From assembly GCA_032988165.1 (NCBI GenBank), contig JANTQF010000274.1:1-47278 (forward strand): a DNA stretch of 47,278 nucleotides. Direction: 5' to 3'. Position 1 is the stretch's first letter; each line of letters opens with the position of its first letter. The translations under genes and the position numbers were made by a program. Positions 1 through 9,738 of the stretch are shown here, one piece after another. The notes under the pieces are model-generated. The model saw only the letters and a program-made list of their open reading frames with translations. It was not told the origin of the DNA and searched no databases. This DNA is from Emmonsiellopsis sp. PD_33 (taxonomy: Eukaryota; Ascomycota; Eurotiomycetes; Onygenales; Ajellomycetaceae).

Positions 1-190
1 GAGAAGGGTGGGGGAGAGAGGGAGGGGGAGGGGAGGGGGGGGGGAGGGGTGTGAGGGGTGGGGGGGGGGGAGGGGGGGGTGGAGGGGGGGGGGGGAGGTG
101 GAGGGGGGGGGGGTGGGGGGGGAGGGGGGGGGGAGGGGGGGGGGAGGGGGGGGGGGGGGGGTGGGGGGGGGGGAGAGGGGGGGAGAGGGG

Positions 191-222
<32 letters not shown>
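1..222. repeat. G-rich low-complexity tract at window edge
   Basis: Almost every base is G, broken by single A or T residues, so the strand is nearly pure purine apart from scattered T. It ends abruptly near 222, after which ordinary sequence begins. There is no recognisable unit such as the TTAGGG telomere repeat. It could be a real G-rich satellite or quadruplex-forming tract at a contig end, or a sequencing or assembly artefact of homopolymer G. Apparent Gly/Arg-rich reading frames here are compositional and are not genes. Confidence 0.85.
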
Positions 223-235
223 TGGTTCATGCGAG

Positions 236-3200
236 GATATCCACATGAGACATGACCTATGCCAACTTTTTCTATTCTTCTTGGAAAATATCAAAGGAAA
301 AATAATAGATGACCCCGAATTGCGTAGGCGGTAGTGCCAGACTTGCGGTCCATGGGGCCATAGCTACTACTACACAATATTGCGTGCACTAGCATGGATT
401 TGGGGTGCTTGATCTTCTTGTCTGTAGGAATTTACGTCTGTCTCATGTCAGAAGGAATGAATACATATTTTACGTACGTAATAAAGGATGTGGTACTCTC
501 AAATATGCATGTGGATAGGGCTTTGTGAAAAGGGGCGGCAGTTCGAGAGTGGTCCTTAGTTTAACGTGGTGAGCGGTCCTAGGGATATCTTCTGGTATGC
601 ATTGGCCCTGAAGTAATGGCTGCCTCCGTGTACCTCCTAATGAGTGCTAAATATTTCTGGTTTGTATACGGTAACTATCCAAGTTGCCTAGATTTTTGCT
701 AGAATTGATAACTATCCCCCCTATCATAACTCCCTCCAGGACATAGCATTTTCAGACCAAGCCATACATACCTTCGCATTTTATGCCCCAGCAAATAATT
801 CTTTCCAAAAAAAGTCACCAACTCACCCAATCGTAAATAGTTCCAGAGTTACGGCCAAAAATGAGATTCTGTCTGATGTGTGTGACCTGACCTGACCAGA
901 CTCAAAGGCGTGAAAGAAGCTCCAAGCGCCGGTACTATGTATAAATCCAGACCATGACTAGATATGCTAATCTCTAACAATACATCGCTGACTGAGTCTA
1001 TTGTCAACTGATCGACGCAAGAAATCTAGATCGAGACTGGTTGTTGACGGTGGTTGGTGAGGGCTTGCTGGGGAATAGGGGACGTGGAAACTAGATTATC
1101 AAAGCTAAAATCGAGTGGTTAACTATACGGCACATGGTTGGTTAATTGCTTTTTTTATTTTTATTTTGTCTTCATTCCGCCTCACTATTAGGCTCGACAA
1201 GCAGGTACCGAAAATTAGAAGCCGGGGCGGGAAGTAGGGGGCGGGGGTTGGTCACAGCTCAGCCTGGTTTCACTCTGGAGTTGTTTCTGATCTCATCTTG
1301 GCTCGAGGCGTTCGCCGCTTTATTCGAATCCCCTTGTGCCCTGCCTAATAAAGGGGTTTATCCTTGAAACGGAATTCTTCATTGGGGACTCTTTATTGTC
1401 CCTTTGGCCCGTGCTTAAATATTGCTTGTTGCATTAGCTACCTGAATAAGATCCTCAGGGGTAAGCATAATTCGTTCTTGATGAGGAGGGGATTATCCCT
1501 GCTTAACCAGGTCCCACGCCCGCCTTGGGCCAGGTTGCTTGAAAGACCGAAGAGCCTCACAAACGTAAAATTTGGACGATCGGAGGGCGCCATGATAATA
1601 GTTTCATCCGCCATGTATTCCATAGAAAGCTGCGTTGGATGCCATGGTAGAGTGAGATTGGCGCGTGGAATTGATTGCCTCGATTTGCTTCGCGATACGA
1701 TTAAACTACAGAGCAAGAGAATACCGTAGCTGCATAGCAATCATATACACCAGCCAATTGCCTCCCCTGGAGCTATGAATGGAAGCCTTTTATATTGGGA
1801 AAAATTGTGCAGATGCAGTTGCATAATATATGGCGAAGCTCGTGGCTGTGCCTTTGATAGAAACGGTTCCCGCTTGTGCGGGTCCCACAACCTGGGTGAG
1901 AATTGAATATTTTATATCCTGTAGGTTGTCAGAGGGCGGATATCAATCAACATCGGGTCCAGCCCGTTTTAAATTGCATGTTGCATGAGAACTGCCCCGC
2001 GGCCCTGGGCTGAATCTTCAGGGTTATATCAGACTTCTACTAAGCACCAGAAAGCACGGCTGTAGCCTATATATCAGGCTATTGGCAATCTGTGAACTTC
2101 TGAAGTGGCTCCACATCCTGGACTTATCAATCCTCCGGAATAAGCTTTTTTTGGCGGGGCAAGGCTGCCAGAAATCCGAATAATAAACAGAGTATAGCCA
2201 GACACGTGTTGATAAATGCTATGCCACACCGGTAGGGCAATGGTCTGGTATATTAGTATGGGATCCGCCGCCCAGATGGAGATATGTGTTTCTCTTATAA
2301 CAGTTCTGGAAGGCCCCCCTTTGAATTTAGTCCGACAGGGGCAGTGTCTCCATTTATCGCATGAACCTATGATTGATCTTCTTTGGCTCAGCCCTATTCT
2401 GAGCTCGTGCCTGTGCCTCCCGCACCTGGGCGTTCTCCCGGCGGTTTTCAAAGCGGTGGCTGGAGAGACGCTCCCAGAAATGGGCTCGTGCATGATATCA
2501 TATTAGGTTATTTCCGGTCTTCATTGGACAGCCCGCCTATTGCGAGAGGAAGATCAGACACCACTTGAGGCGTGGTCGATATTAATTAGGGCAGAGCCGT
2601 CCACGTGACCAGCCCATCTAGCGCCGTCCCCCGCCCTTCATCCATCGAAGCAGGATTTCTCCAAACCTGATCTTGAAACACCAGCAACAAGAAATGCATC
2701 TTGTTACCTTGTTATTGAATTCACCAACAATGCGCCCCCTCATTCTTTGAGGGGGGAATGTCCTAGACAGCACTCAGTGTCCATACGCCGCCCATGTCAC
2801 ATGGACCTTGCACAGGGGGGCTTCTTCATAGTGCTGTGGCAAAAATCCACTGGATCAAGCCCGTCCACCGGGAAGCGGTCTTGCTGCCCTGCTTGCTGGA
2901 AGCGCTGACTGGGGAGCCAGATCGAGACCAGGCAAAAGGTGGTTTATGTACGACATCGCGCAAATCAACGCAAGGAGAGCCCAATTTTGAAGTGGCGCCC
3001 ACGAAGGAGCAAGCTTAAAACTAGCCAGGCCTTCACCGCAACATCGAGTCTTCACAGTCGACGAGACATTGGTACCGGTGCGGAAAGGCCCACAACATGC
3101 TCTTGCTCGTGCTGAATCCAGATTCCCCCGCCATCCTCCGCCCGGAGTCAGGCAAGAAGACGGAGCCCGTAATTCACGTTTTCGCGTCCTTGGTTCGTCA

Positions 3201-3923
3201 GCGCGAAGCTTCGCGTATCGCCTGGGAAAGGAGAGACCCAGACAGCTCCAATGGATCCGAAGGGAGTTTCGGAACAGCTTTTATGGTCTTACGGGACATC
3301 TGCATCAGTCGGATTTAGGACAAAATAGTGATCGAGACCACTGCAACATTGCCAAATCGCTGGAGAACACGATGCTCTTGCAGCAGCGTTAGAAATCCCG
3401 TGCATATATGAGATTGCACAATCGTTTCCGTGTTGGCCGCGCAGGCATCAGATGGATGGTTGACGATGGATAGGCAAAGAAACATGCCTTCAAAGTGAGG
3501 CTGGGCGAGGCGAAACCCTTGCTCGTCGTCTTGTTGGCGCATACTCCGTACTTTTTACCTGAACAAGCCGCCATGTCTGCGCCAGGCCTGTTCGGGGCTA
3601 GTGCGATCCATATGCTGGCCCTGCCACAACATTTTTGATTCGGTGATATCATTGTTCCAACTTCGTGGATGGCTGATGGCCTTAATCCGGAGGTTTCCAT
3701 TTTTAGGCTCTTAGAAGCGCGCGCAGGAATAAATAATCCCGTCCATGCCTTCTATGTGATGGACATATTCATTAATCCAGCGCCTGTATAACTATTCACT
3801 TCTCCCACTAACAATACAAACCTCAAGCTCTCGTCTACCACGTCTCGACTAAGTACACAATCGATATCAAGACCCAGTGTCCACCAATACACTTCCCTAC
3901 TACCATCCACCACCCCTTTCACA
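236..3923. other. Gene-poor stretch with no supportable gene
   Basis: About 3.7 kb of intermediate base composition in which all frames are short and interrupted. The longest frames (near 1364-1729 plus and 2074-2493 minus) have no domain, no plausible splice partners and no family that I recognise. Some may be remnants of decayed genes, but I cannot name one. A CACGTG box occurs at about 2602 with no obvious gene next to it. Confidence 0.5.
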
Positions 3924-4476
3924 ATGTCACAGCCTCAGCAATATTGGCTGCCAGGGTACCAGCTCTCGCGGCACATCGTCTTGACCCAAATTCAATATTT
4001 CCTCGGCCCTTCTGCGTCAGCTAGGCCATTTAGCTATCAGGTTCGTGGGCCTCATTGAGTGCCATATTTATGCCGTTTCTAACTAAGTTTACAGGGCCGT
4101 GAGGGTTATCTTATAACAGGAGCGCCCTTGACTAGGGTATGCCTTTCATCCGCACATACGAATGCCATTTGTGTTGCAACTGTCTTTTTCTGACACATCT
4201 TTACAGAAACAAATCGAGGATCTAGCCACTTTATCTCTAGAATATGAGAAGGGACAGGCAATGCGGATGGCTCATAACAACTTCAGCCCCGATCCAAACA
4301 GGAATTCGTCAGAGCAGTTTGTAAACGAGTTGATCAGCGTTGGGCAGCGCGAAAACGAGCGGGAACGAGACAGTGACCGAAACACCGATAGACTCATGAA
4401 TCGCGAAAGAGAAAGGAATAGGGACCGAAAATACGTTCCCTCAGACCGCCGATCTCGACACAAGCAGTCGTGGTGA
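3924..4476 (+). CDS. Small conserved-type fungal protein, Arg/Glu/Asp-rich tail (spliced, 142 aa)
   Basis: Three exons join in frame: 3924-4040, 4095-4136 and 4207-4476. The introns are 54 and 70 bp. Both have GT-AG ends, and CTAAC and CTGAC branch-like sites lie just upstream of the acceptors. The product is 142 aa. The N-terminal part begins MSQPQQYWLPGYQLSRH and runs through an aromatic/Gly segment (SYQGREGYLIT) into a short helix with KQIEDLATLSLEYEKGQ. The last 60 residues are a repeated RE/RD/NR charged tract (about residues 109-140). I recall similar short YW-PGYQ-SRH proteins of unknown function in Aspergillus and Penicillium, often in accessory regions, but I assign no function. The closure of frame across two consensus introns is the main evidence that it is a gene. 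The neighbourhood is gene-poor. Confidence 0.72.
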
Positions 4477-6774
4477 ATTTTGTCTCCCCACTACCGGTTA
4501 TCCGATCATACATGTTGCGCGATTCGGTGAGCCCAGCCGGGGTTTAAGACCTTCGTCCAGAGCTGGTACACCACATTCTGGCCCATGAAGGCAAACTTCT
4601 TCGCTCAGCCTTAATTCAGGTTTGCACGTCAGTGGAGACTGGGCTCAGGAATTCCAGTCGAGAGGAGGAAGGTTTCTTTCAGGCGTTGGGTTTGGGGAGG
4701 TTCATGGCTACTTCACGTTGGAGTAACGGCGGAGCATCTTAAAGAGACTCTGGATAGCAAAATACACTGATCGCCTGTTTTGCATCTTCTACCCAAATCG
4801 ATTTTTTCGTGCTGAAAAAATTATTTCACTGAGCCTTCCGAATCCTCTACCCAAAAATCGCTTCAACGAAAGAAGTGGTAATCCACCCGCTACTAAGAGG
4901 ATGTACCCTCGAACCCGAGAATTTCGTATTGCCCAAGAAAAATGGGGATATAGTGGACCACAGCACACTTTACAGGACCCATACTAGGCGACATATCCCC
5001 CAACCTATTGCTCGATCCAGGCTCTCCCAACCTCTCCCTGATGCCAAACAAAAAGATCGACCTGGGACGGCGAGATCCTTCCTATTAGCACTTAAGCTGG
5101 ATTTCTGTAGAAAGACTACTGGTTAATTTCTTTGCGCGTCTTGCAACAACGAAGCTCTCTTCGGGCAATTTTATGGGAAAAGGCTACCGCCATAAACTCA
5201 GATTGATACCGACAAATTGCCAACCATTTCCAAACCGGCAACGTGTGGCAAATCTTCCGAAACTCGTATTTTCTTAGACGCATTCTCTCGGTTTATCCCG
5301 ACTGGTTTCCCTCTGTCGTGTTTGCCTGGAAATTTCCTGAATAACTTTCAGGAACAAGCCATGCGGCCGGTTCTGCCAACGCCAACCACCTATTATATCT
5401 AACGATATTCGCACTAGATGATAGTGAGACATTAATCCAATCCTAATTTCCAGGTCCCATTTCATACAATCGTCCCTAAAACCGACCCGGCTACTTCAAA
5501 ATCCCTGGTCATATTTTTGAATTTTCAAGCCCTGCGCTAAAACCCGAGATCTATACAGAGCTGAGTTCCGCCCTGATTAGGTTCACCGAAATTTAGCGAG
5601 AAGCGGGCTGTGCCGCTCTAAGCGAATTTTGAGCCTCAACCCCCCCCTACCGCGGCGGCTAGCATTGTTTGCCTCTTTGGGCGAATTGTCATTTTCGCCT
5701 GTTGGGCGCATCGAGGGGGGAGTCCCGAGGGAGCTAAAGCCCAGCAGTACTAACGTTATTTATATCCAACAACCCCTGGACTGTACCTCCGCGGGATTTA
5801 CAATGCCCTACGAGGAATTTGCCCAATGCCTTCATATGTACGAAGGCATTTATCGCGTGTTTCCTATGGGCTGCAATATCCCGAGGCTTCCAATGGGACT
5901 CGTTATCGAGCCAAATATGCGAAAAGGTTTAGTTTTCGACACATGAAATTGTGTTTTTGTGTCCTCCGGAGGCTCAGTATTTTAGGGGGGATAACGACAG
6001 GGCGCAGGGCTATTTCCGTGGTATTTCCCAGGAATAGCCAGTGCGCCTCTATCTATGATGCACCGCCTTCTCTGAACCCATTTGAGCTTATGGCTAATGA
6101 CATGCTACTGCCTGGTTATATACCATCGCAATCTACTTGTTGACATTAACACTGCGAAAGATTCTAGGCACACCATCCTCTTTTCTCCCTTCTACATACT
6201 AAACATTCGAGGAAACATTACTAGCGCGACGAAACCAGTCAGGGACTCAAAGTTCTCGGGGGCTTGATTGTAATTTTTACTCTCAGGGGTGCTCTCCTCG
6301 AACACTTCGGGCGGTCCCGGCCTGATCCTGTTCTTGGGAAAGGGCTGAACATGCTTCATGCGGTGGTTCTAGAGGATGACCCCCATGAAGATGGTGAGGA
6401 TGCGCTACTCAATAGCGCATCGGGTAAGGAGGGATAAAATAACAATCAACGGGACTGGAATATGGGTACGGAGTTCTATCGGGGGTGGTAGTAGTCTTGC
6501 TTCTGGTCGTGGGCTCGGGGGCTTAAGTTAGCCTAGGTAGCTGCTCGTGAGCTCCTAATGCATAATGGAAAGCACTGTGCTCCGCAAGGCGGCTTCTGGG
6601 TAACAGATGCGCTGTGTACGAGATATTTCTAAATTATATAATGCCAAAGTTTCCATAGATTGAAGAAACAGGGACAACTGTAACAGTTGATTTGGCATTA
6701 TAAAATAGCTGCCACCACATCGAAGCCCCTTTTTGGCCTTTTTTGTGACGTTCTGCTCTGTTAGATCGCCCCAA
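4477..6774. other. Intergenic stretch with short open frames only
   Basis: No gene can be supported. The longest uninterrupted frame is plus 5629-5946 (105 codons). It has no recognised domain and no clear splice extension. An overlapping frame (5826-6143) and a short charged frame near 6290-6437 (plus) are equally anonymous. Decayed coding sequence is possible but cannot be shown. Confidence 0.4.
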
Positions 6775-7681
6775 TCATTTCTGAATCAATATCTCCCCAT
6801 GCAGCATTGCTGAACTTGAATCTTCCTTTGCTGCCCACTTTTCCCAATCGTTGATCATTTCCTCTAAGTCATCCTCCGTTGTCAGACCCGCCTTGAGTCC
6901 TTTTTCACCCATAGAATTTCTGACTTGATCTATGATGCCCTGAGCTAGAAACAAGCACTCTTGTTAGTACCATGACAAACATATACGCAAACCAGCCCGA
7001 GAATAAAAATAAGAACCTACCCCAGGTATTTTTCTCGCTCTGCGTATGAAATGACCAGGTGCTAAAGCTGGCCGTGACCTCATCCCTGCGCGCACCAGCC
7101 TTAAGGGCCCAAGAAAGCAGCTGACGGCCCGCAGTTGACGTCCCCCCACGGCCATTCATCATGTCTGCTGTGAGACTGTGGAACTTGGTAAGCCCCGGTA
7201 GCTGAGGCCAGACTGACTCTGTTTCAAAGTCGCCCTCTCGTGCCGCCACGACGCCTCCCCGTTTCGTTACTCTTAACATCTCGCGCAACGCAGCCTCTGG
7301 CGCGCTGATGTGAGTCAACATCTGGTGGCAGAAGACGATGTCGAAGGTCCCGTCCGCAAAGGGGAGGCTATGGGAGTCACCCTGTTGGAAATGGATATTC
7401 GTCAAGCCGGCCATTTCTGCAACTGCTCTTGCGCGCGGCAGGATGCTTGGGTTGAGGTCGACACCTGTGACGTGGCCGTTGGGGATGGCTTTTGCAAATG
7501 ACGCGGAGATGGTTCCGGATCCCGAACCAACGTCCAGGAGACTCAGATTTGGATTGTTTTGTTCCATTGAGTTCAACTTGGGTAGGAGAAAGGAGGCGCT
7601 GTTCTCAGCGGTTCGCATTTCATGGTGTATCGCTTGAGCTGGGGGGTAAGCTGGCCCCGGGCTAGAGCTGTGTTGTGCCAT
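6775..7681 (-). CDS. Class I SAM-dependent methyltransferase (UbiE/COQ5-like fold)
   Basis: Two exons on the minus strand, 7021-7681 and 6775-6944, encode 276 aa. The 76-bp intron begins GTAGGT and ends in TAG, and the frame closes exactly (TGG, then a split GCT codon, then CAG). Motif I LLDVGSGSGT is at about residues 48-57. It is followed by the acidic ribose-binding motif in TGVDLNPS (about 73-80) and the motif II/III region around FDIVFCHQMLTHI and EMLRVTKRGG. The C-terminus, with AMLHGEILIQK, resembles fungal members of this family. Such enzymes transfer a methyl group from S-adenosylmethionine to a small molecule; the substrate cannot be told. The chosen ATG gives a normal N-terminus (MAQHSSSPG). 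An upstream in-frame ATG at 7837 would add 52 residues that look non-coding. It stands alone, with no biosynthetic partners in view. Confidence 0.85.
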
Positions 7682-9540
7682 TGCAGCTAATACGATAATG
7701 GTCCGAATGAATATTGTGTTGGAAGACCTAAAGCAGATATTTGCGGCAGCTGTTGGGTAATAATAATACCACTCACAGCAGTGGAAGGATACTCCTGATA
7801 GTATTGGTGGATTTCGGTTAGGTTGCCTTTTTGGCAACGAAAAGATTCACTCCTGGTGCTTTAGGGATTGTGGGATATTCGATCTGGTTGTTCTGAGAAG
7901 AGATTTGGAAGAAGTGAAGCTGGCTCCGATGCAGGATGCATGCCAAAGTTGACTTCGTCCGCTAATTTAGCGGCTTTCGGTAGTTAACTCACTACTAATC
8001 CCTGTCATTATTTGGTAATTTGACAGCGGCTGACAGTTGGAAAACCCTTACCCATATGAGATGGAGCTTGATGGAGGCATGGGGCTCATGCCAATATAAA
8101 TATACAAGCTGCAGAACTTCGGTGAAAGTTGCTGACCAAAAATGTATACCCATCGCGCTTCTACGTCCCGTCAAACTTTAAGCCTATCGGATTATCGGAG
8201 TCATCAGTACCACAGCCGTCAACGATGCATTTAAAGGACCTGGGGTACTTTATCATCTGAAACTCAAACTCGTGTTCATTGGGTCTGCCTTTATTGTACG
8301 ATTTGGCAAAACGCCAATGAGTGCCTTTGCCAGTGGTCTCAGGCTCGTTGCGTCAACTTGATTAGCCGTCGTTTACCCCTTTCTGCCCGCCTTCTGTCAG
8401 CACTTAAACTCCTCTATGAGCTCGCAGATTTCTGGCCCAACTCCTAGAACCTTGGCTCCCGGGGTAATCGCCAAGTGGTTTTCAGCAAATGACGCCATGA
8501 GGTTGGTTAAATCTACGAGTCAACCTGTTGAAGCGCTTGCATCTCGATCGTAAGCAGCAATTGTGCTCCCAGATTCACCCAGCTGGTTCTGACCTAAGTG
8601 AGGCAAACCTAACCCAAAATGTTCAAGGCTGTCGTTAATGTTATCTGGTGAAGGCCCCAGTGCATTGATGAATGGCTGGAAAACATGTATATAAGGACAT
8701 GGTAGCCCATATTGTAGCAATCTTGACATCCTAGTAACAAAGTCTTAGATATCTTCATAGCCACGTAAGATGGCAAATACTGTCTTCTCTGCCTTTTGAA
8801 TACTTGCCGGGTGAAAATGGGAGAATGTGAGCGAGCTCGGTGGCTGCTTGTGACGTACCATCCGGAGTATCTTCCGGTGCATGTTCCTTGCCAAATACTC
8901 CACTAACTATGCACCTATACAGCCATCTCGCCATAGGCATTCGGAAGTGGCTTGAGTTGTGGTGGACACCACCTATTCGACCCTAGCCTCTATTTCCTGG
9001 GCCGGTCACAGAGTTACTGATGGTTTAGGCCCAGGAGATCAAAAAGCAACAGCTAACCAGATGCGAGTCAAGAAGATCAGGCAAGGGCAGGTTTTACATT
9101 CTAGTAAAATGACGGATGACAAGTGTTCTGAGAACTGTTTAAAGACAAAGCTCTCATCACAGCAGTTGGAAACAAAAGTAGTTATATACTACTTTCCATC
9201 TCATGGCAGATAATTGAGAAAACTCTGAAGGATTCACATGGTCTACTCACCTGGAGATGATGGCATGTAACTCGAAGTCTGATCCCTGCTTGTTCCTAGT
9301 TTTCATGGATCCAATGGCGGGGGAGGGGCGCACTTATAGAGTAGAGAGAAGAAAAACCCCACCAATGGCTGCTCCATACTTGCTCAGGTCAAGGATGATG
9401 GACGAAGGACTCGTGGATTTGGTAGTTGCAAGAATAGAATAGAAGAAAGGAGGGATGTAGGTTGTGAGCTTGAATTAGGGTTAATTAAAGAAATACGCTA
9501 GTCCCCATATAGTTAGTATAGAATCGTTCGGCCCGACTGA
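7682..9540. other. Intergenic stretch; weak minus-strand frames
   Basis: Upstream region of the methyltransferase and left flank of the retroelement. Two neighbouring minus-strand frames (8755-8940 and 8520-8729) could be pieces of one decayed or spliced gene. I recognise no domain, and no good intron joins them. Nothing else is supportable. Confidence 0.4.
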
Positions 9541-9545
9541 GTTTG
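9541..9545 (+). repeat. Target site duplication GTTTG, left copy (outer element)
   Basis: The five bases GTTTG lie immediately before the first base of the left LTR. They are repeated exactly at 20890-20894, immediately after the right LTR. A 5-bp duplication is normal for Ty1/copia integrases. This shows that the whole 11.3 kb block derives from one integration event followed by an internal insertion. Confidence 0.92.
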
Positions 9546-9723
9546 TGTCGGGAATCCCGAGATAATCTCGTATTTGTGCAATCTTGCTTAGAATTAGTGT
9601 TTACACAGCCACCCACATTCCTTCATACAAAATAGCTAGGGTTCCTATGAACCACCATTAGTTTTATAATATGATTCAATTTGTATGAGATTTTACCTCT
9701 ATATGCAATGTTCAATGCTGACA
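9546..9723 (+). repeat. 5' LTR of outer element (178 bp)
   Basis: Begins TGTCGGGAATCCCGAG and ends AATGCTGACA. It aligns without gaps to the 3' LTR at 20712-20889. By hand I count 10 differences, all C/T or G/A transitions and no transversions. It keeps more CpG sites than any other LTR in the block, so it is the least mutated one. Confidence 0.93.
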
Positions 9724-9738
9724 GTTATGAGCCCAGTG
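9724..9738 (+). promoter_or_regulatory. Primer-binding site matching the anticodon region of initiator tRNA-Met
   Basis: The bases GTTATGAGCCCAGTG follow the 5' LTR directly. Their complement, CACTGGGCTCATAAC, reads as the anticodon stem-loop of eukaryotic initiator tRNA-Met (CAT anticodon) rather than its 3' CCA end. Drosophila copia and several fungal copia elements are known to prime from a cleaved half of this tRNA. The match is read from the sequence. The pairing partner is inferred from general knowledge of the tRNA. Confidence 0.8.

Noticed and set aside
8..334. Gly-rich reading frames in the first 330 bp
   Set aside because: They are a direct result of poly-G composition, open in several frames at once, with no domain.
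8520..8940. Possible minus-strand gene upstream of the retroelement
   Set aside because: Two short frames with a stop between them and no credible intron or domain. Too weak to call a gene.
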